From assembly GCA_002900995.3 (NCBI GenBank), contig CM035305.1, positions 5,178,908 through 5,242,907 of the forward strand: DNA of 64,000 nucleotides. The letters run 5' to 3'. The DNA comes from Ganoderma boninense. Lineage: Eukaryota; Basidiomycota; Agaricomycetes; Polyporales; Polyporaceae. Numbering within the stretch: the stretch's first letter is position 1; the number at the start of each line of letters is the position of its first letter. Below the pieces are notes generated by a model. That model ran no database searches, was not told the DNA's origin, and saw only the letters and a program-made list of their open reading frames with translations. Shown in pieces: positions 54,204-64,000 of the stretch. The translations under genes were made by a program, and so were the position numbers.

Positions 54204-55490
54204 TCAAATGTCCCGCAACCCAATCCTACGATATCTCTGAGGTTCCTGTCCGAGAGGGTGTGAGAGGTGAATATTGGCCAACTCGCTGGCCTCTCGAGCG
54301 CCCTCTTGAAACTCCTGCCGGGTGACGTCCTCCGCGCTCTCGCCTGTCCTCACCAAAGCGTAGAACAGCTTCGGATCGCGTTCGAGGGGCGGCAGCGAGA
54401 GGTACATATGAGGTGGCGGGGGGAACCGGCTTGGGGTATGGAAGAAGTCGTCGTGGCTGCTGGAATGACTCGAAGCGATGGTCGGGGTGCAAGACATTGA
54501 AGGGCTCGAGGGTATGCGGCGCACAGAAGAGAAGGGAGACTTGGATCGAGAGGGAAAGCGGGATGGTGGTGAACGCGGGGAGGATAGCACATATTGGAGT
54601 GCGCCATAGATGGAGGATGATAATAGTATATCGAGAGATATTGAGAGCGTGGTCATCATCGTCCCGACTGTGCCTCCTCCTCGGAGCGGTGTCGAGCAAC
54701 TCTGCGAATACAAGGCGTGGGATGAAAGGTCGTGGTGTGCGTGGGGGGGGGGCTGATCTTGGTCGAAGCCGACGTTTGTACGTCTGGGTTCGTGTCCAGA
54801 ACCTGCTTGCCGGGATGCGGGAGAGCATTATTGTCCTCATGGGGAATATCTTGCGGCGGGAGCTCGATGGCAGGCAATGGAGGACTCGTGGGATTGGGGA
54901 CGAAGGAAGCTCTTGCCTCGAGTGGCGCATGTCCACGTTATCCTGCTCCCTCTGCTCCCCTTCCTCGACAACATCTATCTTGTTCCCCAACAATTCAGCA
55001 GAACTCCTCAGCGCGGCCGTCCGATATGGGGGCCTTCTCGCGGAAGTTGTTCCAGCACGCTCGTAAGCGCGCCGAGCGTTTGGGACCGGTTCACGTCGAA
55101 CATCAGGGTGACTGCATCCGCACCGCACAAGAAGGCAGATGAGAGGCCCAATAATCTCTCCTACCCATCCGTATCCTGCGTATCATCAGGTCAGTACCAG
55201 GTTCAACTGCGTGCACAGAGCTCGGATGATCGTACGCACCCATGTTTACATCGTTACCTGCTTGTCTCGGTGACTGGTGGGGAAGGGCATTCAGTTCACC
55301 CTGAGAGTCTTTCTTTAGCCCGTCATGAAGCGGTTAGAGATGCACTGCAAGGAGAATGACGGTAAGTATCCGCCTGTGAGAACGCTTGAGCTGCACTCAC
55401 CTGGTTACGCATCCTCGATTTGCCGATGCCTGAAGCACCAACTAAGACCAGCTTGACTGTGCCTATCCGAGGCCAGCTGCGCGGTGTTAA
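54204..55490 (-). pseudogene. Rab7/Ypt7-like small GTPase relic
   Basis: On the minus strand a P-loop exon reads VKLVLVGASGIGKSRMRNQ (near 55.43 kb), followed after an intron by CISNRFMTG then a stop. A later exon-like block reads DTDG-stop-ERLLGLSSAFLCGAD and VTLMFDVNRSQTLGALTSVL. This matches the Rab7 pattern WDTAGQERFQSLG..FYRGAD..VLVFDV..(S/T)..TL with stops inside. One frame over comes LLGNKIDVVEE, the guanine-specificity NKxD motif. A possible C-terminal remnant, VRTGESAEDVTRQEFQEGAR, lies near 54.3 kb. The stops at the Gln of DTAGQ and after FMTG, and the frame change before GNKID, indicate a decayed gene. An unusual spliced, divergent GTPase cannot be fully excluded. Confidence 0.6.
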
Positions 55491-55576
55491 GGGGTAGGCA
55501 TCGGCAAGCAGGCGATGGGGTCGTGGGGGGGGGAAGAGGATAGGGTTGAGAGAGACGAAAAGGCTGCGGGTAGTTG

Positions 55577-56029
55577 GGGGACGGTAGATTCACCGCCTGG
55601 CCAGCTATGGCTACGGCCACAGCCATAGCCATAGCCAGCTATGATGGTCGCTTGGACCCCGCTTGAAGTCCGCTAAGTCGCCTATCGAGAGGATTGAGAA
55701 AACGGCGAAACGCCCTCAGCCGTCTGCGGAACACTGCCACGGAGTGCGGCAAGGAGCGCAAAGTCACTCCCTCCTGCACTACTTCCCCTAAAAATTCCGG
55801 TAAAGTTTCTAACGTTCTGTTTCGTTGAGTTATGGCTGGATCCCAGAAAGCAAGAGGGATGGGCAGGAGCTAGCTGATAGAGGTAGCGGGGAAGAAAAAG
55901 CGCCGAGCGGGATCAACCCGGAGGCGCCGCCCTCGGCTGCCAGAAGCAGATTCTCGGTAAAATGGCGAGAAACCCTTTTCGCAGCTATGGCCGTAGCCAT
56001 AGCTGGCCAGGCGGGGAATCCCATATTCT
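55577..56029. mobile_element. Small inverted-repeat element (MITE-like)
   Basis: A perfect 27-bp inverted repeat (CCGCCTGGCCAGCTATGGCT and seven more bases) lies at 55593-55619 and 55988-56014. Outside it, the 9-bp sequence GGGTAGTTG occurs at 55568-55576 and 56030-56038 as a candidate target duplication, which would fit Mutator-like elements. The outermost 15 bp of the ends match only partly. Internal copies of CATAGCC/GGCTATG add secondary structure. There is no coding capacity beyond short frames. Confidence 0.6.
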
Positions 56030-56344
56030 GGGTAGTTGCTGTAGGAAATCTATGATTAATATTGATTAGCGCCTTACTGTTCAGCAATTGCCCTATTACT
56101 TCACTTACCGGAGTAAGTAGGACGTAACTAACAGACTCTTATCGAGAGCTTCGGGGCAATATTGCATCGCTCTCGCTCCTCGTTACCTTACTCTAACGAT
56201 GACATACGTTCTAAGTGTCCCCGCCTGAATATGGAATGTCCATTATAACTCCATTCCATTATAACTCCATTGATAGGAAGACAGATCCTCATTAACCATT
56301 AACAAAAGTGCTGCGACCTGCTTGTGTTGACTGGCTCCTCGAAC

Positions 56345-58959
56345 TCAACCTTCGAACACGCCCTTGATGATATCCGCCGCCTGCTCTGCAACCGCATAAG
56401 CCAAGCTCTGCGTATGCGCCGCCACGATGAGCGGCAGCACGCTCAAATCCACGACGCGCAGGTTCTTCGTCCCGTACACCCTCAGCTGCGGGTCGACGAC
56501 CCCGCCCTTGTCGCGTGGGCGCATCGAGCACGTCGACGTTGTGTGCGCGGCGATGGCGAGGTGCTTCTTGAGCCAGCGCGCGATGTCCTCGTCCGACTGC
56601 ACTGCGGGTCCCGGATTCACCTCGCGCGTGAGGAGGGACGCGAAGGGCTCGGTCGCCGCGACCTTGCGCGCGAACTTCACCGCTTCGACTAGCGCGCGGA
56701 GATCTATGCGGACGGTCCCAGGGTGCGGTTAGGTTGCTGAAGATATGCACAGCGAAATGGGCGAAGGTCGGGGACGTACCCCATTCCTCCTCGAAGACGT
56801 GCGGGTCAATCTTGGGCTGCGCGAGTGGGTCCGCAGAGCTGATGTGGATCGTCCCGCGCGAGAACGGCCGGCCAACCGTCGCGCACAGTGTAATGTTCTT
56901 CGAGCCGGGCGTTGGATGGTCTGTACCATGCACGAGAACCAGTAAGACATGGTCCTTGCACCAATGACATCGAGAGCAAGACTTGCTAGGGAGGCTCCAG
57001 AACCCGGGGAACGTGACGAATTCTGCATTCGCGGCACCTTCCTCCAGTCGAGATATCATTTCAGCATGTTGTTCGACGAGGCCGGCCGTGTGGCGGTCTG
57101 CGATGGGTGCCTCCGCTTCAAGCTCTGCGCCGCGGTAGCTGAGTGCGCCCAGAGGAGCCATAGCGACTCCGACAGTACTGAGGGTCAGCAGCCCTTCGCC
57201 GCGCTCATTTCTGCAGGCATCACCCTGTCAGGACTTTGGCGAAGCCAGATATACGACACAGGAAAGCGTACAAGAGCTTCAGCTGCTCTGCAGCAACGGT
57301 GTGATCTGCAAGGGGCTCGATGGTGTTGAACTTCTCTGGTTCCTTCAGCTCTACACGGACAGTGTCAGCACGACGTGTGGAAATAATCAAAGAATGATCG
57401 AGCCACCGTAAGAGAGGGCAGCGAAGGAGTGATCTTGAACATTGGTGCCAACGGCAGCCAAGTCCACCTTCGTCTCGATGCCAAGCGGCGCCAGCACGCG
57501 TGGATCGCCAATGCCGGATAGCTCAAGTATCTGGGGCGACTTGACCGCCCTGGTTCGTACTCAGAATCTGAAAGCCTGGCAGATGAGACAAGGAAGACTC
57601 ACCCAGTGCAAACGATGACCTCGCCTCCTTTCTTAGTGGACACAGTATACCTCCGCCCCTCGACTGTGAACTCAACTCCATTGGCGACAAACTCCTCGCC
57701 CGGGGCTGATAAGACACGGGAGACAGGTGCGTCGACGAGGACCTTGATGTTCTGGCGCGATGCTGCTTGCCGAAGGTACACCTACGAAAGTGGGCGGCGC
57801 TAGTGAACCGGTCCCTAGCATGCCATTAAGTTATACGAGTGCACTTACAACAGATGAGGAGCGCCGATTAGTCAAAGGGTTAACCGCTGAGACGTCCATG
57901 GAGAAGCCGACGCGATTTCCTGCTTGCTACCATACACATAAAATGTAGTCGCAGGACCCGAGCAGATCAAGCGACATACCGGTTCCGCGATGGGCCTGAT
58001 TCCAAGCGCATGAAAGGTGTCTTGTAAAGGCAAGTCCCAACCAGGAGTCATTTTCGGGAAAGAGAGCACGAGAGGTCCTAGATGGGACGTTGTGGTGCTG
58101 GTACTATGCGTGAATGCAGGAGATGACTTACCATCAGAGCCGTGGAACCTGGAGTCGTACGTCAAGCGTTTCACCTTCGCAACATCTTCGGATGGGGGGA
58201 TGAACCTAAGTACCACCCCATCTTCCATCAGTGTCTGACGAAATGACCGGTAACTGGGCCCGCTCACTTCTCGCCCTTCATCGAGTACTTCAGGAAATTC
58301 TTCCAATTCCACCCAGGGTTTCCGAGTCTTTCCCAAGCTAACGGAGGAGGTGAGCGTAGGACTACGTGACAAGTTTTCAAGCATTTGCGTACCGTTGACA
58401 TCTTCCACTTCGGGACGGTTGAACAGGTAAAAGTTGGCTATAGACGAGCCGCCCAGACCTTTCCCCCTAATTGGATGAATGAGGTATCAGCATCGAGGGC
58501 GACATTGACATGGAGAATTGACTGAACGCACCGAGGCCAGCTATGGCAGGTGTTCGCAGCATGCCCTTGAGGAACCTGGGGGTTCCGTCCAACACCACAG
58601 AGGCAATCAGTCCACCCGGACATCTACATCTGTAGCAACAGCTATGCTGACTGTCGTGAACTCCCAGTCATATTCTGGGTTCCCAAGACATTTCGCGAAC
58701 ATCCCAGGCAAATCTTCAGGAGGATCAGTCGGTTTGCTGGAGGGAGAATACCGATCTTAAGCTTCATCAGCTGCTGCGAAAACTCACCAGTCACTGGGTC
58801 GTCCAGATGCGCGCCGCCTGCTTCGAGCACTAGCACCTCCTTCTCCGGGTCTTCGGAGAAGCGGGCAGCGACGACGAGGCCAGCGGTTCCGCCACCGAGG
58901 ACGATGAAGTCGAAGGCCTTCCCGGAGACCTGGTCTACCGTTGTCAGGGTCGAACTCAT
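56345..58959 (-). CDS. GMC-family FAD oxidoreductase (alcohol oxidase/dehydrogenase type)
   Basis: Flavoenzyme oxidising an alcohol or related substrate. ATG 58957-58959; no signal peptide, so probably intracellular, unlike secreted aryl-alcohol oxidases. FAD site: [20 protein letters not shown] and EVLVLEAGG. Then [27 protein letters not shown] joined by splicing to [54 protein letters not shown] and HGSDG. Substrate-domain segments follow: [40 protein letters not shown] and [20 protein letters not shown]. The active-site His pair is in [20 protein letters not shown] and [20 protein letters not shown]. The stop follows KGVFEG at 56345-56347. About ten short introns; every join I tested keeps the frame. 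Substrate cannot be told from sequence. Confidence 0.88.
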
Positions 58960-59486
58960 GATGGGTGTAGAAGAAGCACGAACGAGCCCAGGCGTCCGCG
59001 GGCATACCTTTATCACCGACATTGCGCTCAGCACACCCCTAAGTACGCCAGAACCTCGGTAGCGTCGATCTATGACGTAGGAACAGGACTATGCAAGAAC
59101 GAACATATAATCATCCACTGGAACTGTACTTGTGCACTCCTGGCAGTGCTTGCTCGAGATAAACTCACCTAGGCCAATCAGTGCCGACAAGTAACGATAG
59201 CACAGAAGGTTGGCACATAATGTGGGACCTTGAAGGGATAGGGGCAATGGCAGATGGACGGGCCATGTTCAGGCTTCGGTTTTGGTGGTCTCGCGAGAGG
59301 AGATGCTTGTAAGCGGCTATTAGTATTAGACTCGCAACATGCGCGCCTAGCATCCGACTACCACTCTTTCTCACGACTCGGGGCTCTCGCCAGCACCACA
59401 AAGCTTCCCTGGACCTTCAGGCCTCCCACATTGTCAATCGCAAAATTCGGACTGATTATTTAACGTTGCAGCATACCGTAACTTAG
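58960..59486. promoter_or_regulatory. Divergent intergenic region between the GMC gene and F1
   Basis: About 530 bp between two start codons on opposite strands. No specific element assigned. Confidence 0.35.
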
Positions 59487-59960
59487 ATGCTAAGCCTGAC
59501 TCGGAGTCTGGTCGCCGCACCATCGTCGTGCTGCCGAATTCCTTTCAAGCCGCTCGGAGTTCAGAAATACTGGTACTCCAAGCAACCGCAGGCTGCGATC
59601 CAAGGCATCAGCACTAGTACTCTGGATCCAGCCAAACTCACTTCAGGTGACTCCATGGACATCAGCTCCGTTGTCCTCCAGCACCCTTCATCCGAGTCGC
59701 AGCGTACAGGTCCAACACTGCCAGCTTTTTCAAGTCGAGGAACTGCAGTATGCATCACGAAAATCGATTATCATCCCCATTACACGCTAACGAGTCGACT
59801 TTCCGTTACAATAGCAGATGCGGCTTCCGGTGCCAGCCCCTTCAGCTTCGCCATTGGTTTGGAGTCGCTCTCTCTTGGTTTCAAAAATGACAGAACGCCG
59901 GAAAAAGCCAAGGTGTTCCAACGTCTCGCTCGGATGCAGACTGTTCGTGACTTCGACTGA
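59487..59960 (+). pseudogene. Truncated presequence-family member F1
   Basis: 157-codon frame with a classic presequence-like N-terminus (MLSLTRSLVAAPSSCCRIPF) and the family start block ISTSTLDPAKLTSGDSMDIS. The part SRLSVTIADAASGASPFSFA then IGLES aligns weakly with the GELRFRITSSSDPASFATG block of D/E. It then runs out of homology and stops. The C-terminal two thirds of the family are missing. Its last 143 nt overlap the N-terminal region of F2 in another frame. It is either a truncated copy whose 3' part was replaced by F2, or a short functional paralogue. Confidence 0.55.
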
Positions 59961-61132
59961 AACAGGCCCCACGAGTCAGCCAGACTCAATCTCGCCCAAG
60001 GAGACAACCGCGACAGTTCCGAAACGACATCTGCGAAAAATACGCACTCTGGATCCCTCCAAACTTGTCAAGGAGGACTACATCGATTTCAGCCTCAGGT
60101 CTCAGGCCGCTGTGGGTATCATCTTGCGGCCACACCAGTCCACTAGTCCCCCAATCCCTCCGCCACCTCGTAATATGCAGTTCAAGGGGAAGCCGTGGAG
60201 CTCAAACAGTTTCCCTGGTGGCACTCACGGGTTCATATACTACCACATCCCCCCCTGCAGCTCCCCACTCGCCGGCGAGCTGCGCTTCCGCATCACGTCG
60301 TCCTGCGACCCCGCGACCTTCGCGGCGGGCGCTGACCTACTCACCGAACGCAGCATGCCCTGGCGGTATCCCCTGTATAAGATCGTCTGCCGTCCATACT
60401 GTACAGACTTCGTCGCCCTCCTCCTCCAGGACGGCCTCATCTCGCCGCACACACTGGACCTCATCACCGCCGCGGTCGCGCCGCTGTACAGCACCCGCAC
60501 CAATGCGCGGGGCCTAGCGCTGTCAGATGATGGACGGCACCCCGGCAGACTGCCATCGACGCCGGTGCTGAGTGCGTTCGGGCAGGAGTTCGACTTTCGC
60601 TACGCCGCGGACCACAATTTCTGCGGCATCTTCGCGGGCTCGGACTCTATCGTGTCGCAACATATGCGACACATGTCCACGTTTTGGGTGCTGAGAGCGG
60701 GGCGGTACGCCAGGTATTGCCCCTTCGAAGGTGCGGTCCCAGTTTCCAGACGACTGTCTGCTTGCCGGGCGATCTGACATGCATTGTGTGCCTCGGCCAG
60801 GTTCCCTGGTGTGCTGCTTTGAGCGGTCGACGCTCCCTGAGCATGCCGGAAAGCGCGTTGTCGTGATACGCGTCAAGCGGTTCATCGACAGCGACCCCAT
60901 CCGGCTCGCCCCGCCCCCGGAACAGGGAGACAGGCGGGCGGACCTGGTCGAGAAGTTATGGCCTCGTGAGGGCGAGCTCCTGAAAATCATAGGGCACCAC
61001 CGCCGTGTCCAACCTTGGGCAGCGGATGTCGATAAGCTGATGAATAGGGCATCCGTCGGGATCGAACCGTGGAAGGCGCTGAGGGTCTTGTTCGAGAACG
61101 AGGAGCTGTACGGATCATTGCGCAACTTTTAG
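59818..61132 (+). CDS. Unknown family with mitochondrial-type presequence, member F2
   Basis: Exons 59818-60730 and 60801-61132 give 414 residues. The start is uncertain: ATG 59818 lies inside F1, and an in-frame ATG at 59887 (MTERRKKPRCSNVSLGCRLF) gives a shorter basic leader aligned with the SNASLGRGFST region of E. Blocks: IRTLDPSKLVKEDYIDFSLR, FPGGTHGFIYYHIPPCSSPL, AGELRFRITSSCDPATFAAG, MPWRYPLYKIVCRPYCTDFV, LLLQDGLISPHTLDLITAAV and SAFGQEFDFRYAADHNFCGI. Then come LVCCFERSTLPEHAGKRVVV, RVKRFIDSDP, QPWAADVDK and LRVLFENEELYG. The intron splits the same Gly codon as in A-E. The body is intact; whether it has its own promoter is unclear because F1 sits directly upstream. Confidence 0.78.
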
Positions 61133-61608
61133 ACGAGTTATGTCGATGTTCTCGCGCAAATAGAACTTGACAACTATACATTGCGATGATGGCCAGGTCG
61201 CGACACGATTGAGAGGAACACGGATCTACTTGTAGGAGGGACGTAAAGGGGGTGTGGCTAGTACTTGATTCATAGATGACAGAGCCTGCGGATGGGGAAG
61301 AAGATGGTAGTGAAGCCGAGGAATGGGGCGGCTCCGGAGATGAGGGGGGTCGACCTCGAGAGCTGAAGGTGTGCGTGGTCGGGAGAGTGATGGACGTCCA
61401 GACGAGGCTGGACCATCGGCGACGTACACTCGTCGCATGAAGCGTGACAGACAGCGGCGTTGCGCACAATCGTAGATATGGTTCGCAAAGGAAAATTGAA
61501 TCGCTATGAATAAAGAATACAGTGATAGTCGCAATACAAGTACAACATAAGCAACGACCGCTGTGTCCAAGGGCCCCGGCTATTCTCCAAAACGCCTGGT
61601 CCCACATT
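61133..61608. other. 3' flanks of F2 and the aldehyde dehydrogenase
   Basis: About 475 bp between convergent genes. Nothing else recognised. Confidence 0.4.
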
Positions 61609-63678
61609 TTACATCTGGATGCCGAGGTTGACGTGCACTGCCTTCACAGATGTGTAGCTGCACAACCGCTGTGAGCATCCCGACGTCACACGAAGATAGA
61701 TATGCAGGGGAACTTACTTGGCCAGCGCGTACTCGCCGAGTTCGCGGCCGATACCGGACTGCTTGAAGCCGCCGAAGGGGACGTTGGTGTCGAGCAGGTT
61801 CGTGGCGTTGACCCACACGGTGCCTGCCTGGATCTTGTGCGCGGTGCCGAGCGCGCGCTGGATGTTCTGCGAGAACACCGAGGAGGCGAGGCCGTACATC
61901 GTGTCGTTCGCCTGCTTGATGATGTCCGCCTCGTCCTTGAACTTGATGACCACGCAGACGGGCCCGAAGATCTCCTCCTGCACGATGCGCATGTTGGGCT
62001 TGGTGTCGGTGAAGATCGTGGGCGAGATGAAGTAGCCCTCCGTGCCGACCCGGGTGCCGCCGAAGTGCACCTTCGCGCCCTGCTGCTTGCCGGAGTCGAT
62101 GAAGCCCATGATGCGCTTTGCAAAAATGAAAAAGCGTGAGTGAGGATCTGGGCGCAAATGCGAAAGGAGAAAGCTTACGTCGTATTGCGCCTGGTTGACC
62201 TGGGGGCCCTGGAAGGTGTCGGGGCTGAAGGGGTCGCCGACCTTGAGCGTCTTCGTGTGCTCGGTGAAGCGCTTGAGGAACTCGTCGTAGATGCCTTCCT
62301 GCACGAAGATACGCGAGCCCGCGCAACAACACTGGCCGTGGTTGTAGCTGTGCACGTACATGCACACGTCAGTTAAGTTCCGTCGCGAACGAGCACGCAG
62401 TACGCACTAGATACCGAACGCGGCCCACTTGATGGCCTGGTCGATGTTCGCGTCATCGAAGACGATCGTGGGGCTCTTGCCGCCGAGCTCGAGCGTGACG
62501 TTCTTGAGGTTCGACTTCGCCGCGGACTCCATGACCCTGCGGCCGATGAGCGTGCTGCCCGTAAACGCGACCTTCTCGATCTTGGGATGGTCCGAGATCG
62601 CCTGGCCGACCGTGTTGCCGTAGCCGTTGACGAGGTTGAAGGAGCCTGCGGGGAAGCCGACCTGGTCGATGAGCTTCGCCATGTAGAGCGCGGTGAGCGG
62701 CGTGAACTCGGACGCCTTGAGGACGACCGAGCAGCCCGTCGCGAGGGCGGGGCCGATCTTCCACGCCATCATCAGCACTGTGTAGATGCGAGCCACATGT
62801 CAGCGACATGATAGACACCGGAACCAGGACCGGACGCGAAGTCGCACTCACGAGGGAAGTTCCAGGGAATGATCTGGCCGACGACACCCACGGGCTCGTG
62901 GCGGGTGTAGGTGAGCTTCGCCTCCGTGGTCTCGATCGTCTGGCCGAGGATCTTGTCCGCCCAGCCGGCGTAGTAGCGGATGCAGTTGATCGACCCGCTG
63001 AGGTCCCCGCGCTTGGCCCAGTTGAACGTCTTACCGTTGTCGAGCGCCTCGAGAGCGGCGAGGAGGTCGGTGTTCTCCTCCATGAGGTCGGCGAGCTTCT
63101 GGAGCAGGCGCGAACGTTCAAAACCGTTCGCGTTCAGGCCCCAGGTGGTCTCGAAGGCCTTTTGTGCGGCCGCGACGGCGATGTCGACGTCCTTGGCGGT
63201 GCCCTCGGAGATGCGGGTGGTGGTCTTGCCGTTCGCCGGGTTGATGACGCTGTGAAGGGATCGTCAGTGGACGGACGGTATTTATCGCGACACCAGGAGT
63301 AAGGACGACGGGAGGTTGCGTTGCATTCGAGGAGAAAATGAGACCCCACGACCTCTATCCCGTCGCCGTCACGCGCTTCCTCTCTGCCGCAGAACCATGG
63401 ACAGTGTGCAATAGACCGTGAACAGCCCGCCAAGGGCTCGTGAATCTCCCGGAGAAGACGCGGTCCACCCAGTCGCGATTACGTAACGTAATTGCACGCG
63501 CAGCGAAATAGGGGCTCCAACATGGACGACGTCAGGGAAGGAACAAGAACAGGACTCACTCGATGAACGTTCCATTAGACCCATCAACGAACTTTCCGTT
63601 GATGTAAAGGCCGAGAGGGACCTCGACCTTGCCCTTGTAGACAGGGGTGTCGAAGGTGTGCTTGAAGGTCTCCGGCAT
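61609..63678 (-). CDS. NAD(P)+-dependent aldehyde dehydrogenase
   Basis: Oxidises aldehydes to carboxylic acids. ATG 63676-63678 gives MPETFKHTFDTPVYKGKVEV, with no mitochondrial or secretory signal, so probably cytosolic. Then YINGKFVDGSNGTF, VINPANGKTTTRISEGTAKD, EPVGVVGQIIPWNFP, MMAWKIGPALATGCSVVLKA and VNGYGNTVGQAISDHP. FTGSTLIGRRVM is followed by VTLELGGKSPTIVFDDANID with the catalytic Glu. NHGQCCCAGSRIFVQEGIYD carries the catalytic Cys. Then come EEIFGPVCVVIKF, TVWVNATNLLDTNVPFGGFK, QSGIGRELGEYAL and the end NLGIQM, TAA 61609-61611. The order and spacing match class 1/2 ALDH of about 500 residues. Short introns at about 63.25-63.56, 62.79-62.85, 62.35-62.41, 62.11-62.18 and 61.66-61.72 kb. 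It looks intact. The neighbouring alcohol-oxidising GMC enzyme would give aldehydes; a pathway link is speculation. Confidence 0.93.
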
Positions 63679-64000
63679 TGTGGTTGGGGCGTGTGAGATG
63701 ACGGGAGAGGTGCGGTTGTGGAGGGAGATGCAGACGAAAGGACGAGCGAAGAACGAGGGCTTTTAAGAAGGAGGACGACAGAAACGGCGAGGGGTGAGAA
63801 TAATGTGGGGACGGCACGGGGTATAGTACACACTTGCCCCAGAATGGGGATTGGCTCGAAATATTGTCAGTTCGGGGGATCCATCCGCAATGGGTGGGTC
63901 ACCTGTACATCCTGTGGGGCAGATGTAGCCCGCATTGGCCGCTAACCAAATGTGCTAAATGAGACGTTGAACACACCAGGGTTCGTTAGACAACTGTCAT
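63679..64000 (-). promoter_or_regulatory. Upstream region of the aldehyde dehydrogenase
   Basis: About 320 bp to the window edge. No specific motif assigned. Confidence 0.3.

Noticed and set aside
54226..55128. 300-codon minus-strand frame
   Set aside because: Only a short part (GNKID block) fits a known family. The rest crosses what appear to be other frames of the same GTPase relic.
1..64000. tRNA, rRNA and CRISPR features
   Set aside because: No cloverleaf with a proper T-loop, no rRNA-like sequence and no regularly spaced repeats were seen. GTTCGAA-like strings fall inside genes or lack the rest of a tRNA.

Overview
This 64 kb window comes from a filamentous basidiomycete, most likely a wood-decay agaricomycete of the polypore type. 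The evidence is short GT..AG introns (about 50-80 nt) throughout, GC-rich codon use, and recognisable fungal housekeeping genes: nitrite reductase, Atg4, Mrh4, a GMC oxidoreductase and an aldehyde dehydrogenase. The species is an inference; nothing in the sequence names it.

Layout. 1-6.3 kb: nitrite reductase (minus strand, 3' end outside the window) followed by a peroxisomal-type dienoyl-CoA isomerase. 7.7-8.4 kb: a small secreted Ser/Thr-rich protein. 9.5-12.7 kb: the autophagy protease ATG4. 13.9-20.6 kb: three tandem members (A, B and broken C) of an unrecognised family with mitochondrial-type presequences. 21.4-25.6 kb: a divergent pair of mitochondrial genes, a Tom6-like protein and the DEAD-box helicase MRH4, whose first intron is about 1.5 kb and carries a hairpin-rich insertion. 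26-45 kb: an interleaved array of two duplicated families, D and E (mitochondrial presequence family) and G1-G4 (large secreted proteins with Kex2 sites). A retroelement without reverse transcriptase sits inside this array between clear 14-bp target duplications. 47-51 kb: a complete hAT DNA transposon with 8-bp target duplications. 51.7-53.5 kb: an F-box protein. 54.2-55.5 kb: the relic of a Rab7-like GTPase. 55.6-56.0 kb: a small inverted-repeat element. 56.3-59 kb: a GMC oxidoreductase. 59.5-61.1 kb: a truncated and a long member of the presequence family, overlapping out of frame. 61.6-63.7 kb: a cytosolic-type aldehyde dehydrogenase.

The most interesting material lies in the two lineage-type families. 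The presequence family has seven loci here, in both orientations, with one shared intron position before a conserved CCFERS-type motif. The secreted family has three apparently intact six-exon copies and one pseudogene. Its intact members share a signal peptide, repeated beta-rich segments, dibasic sites and a conserved hydrophobic tail of 26-27 residues that Kex2 could release. Three of them also share a roughly 41-45 bp element about 275-305 bp before the start codon. I recognise no known function for either family. Exon coordinates were worked out by hand from splice sites and frame, and from agreement between paralogues; genes without listed exons have approximate internal structure.
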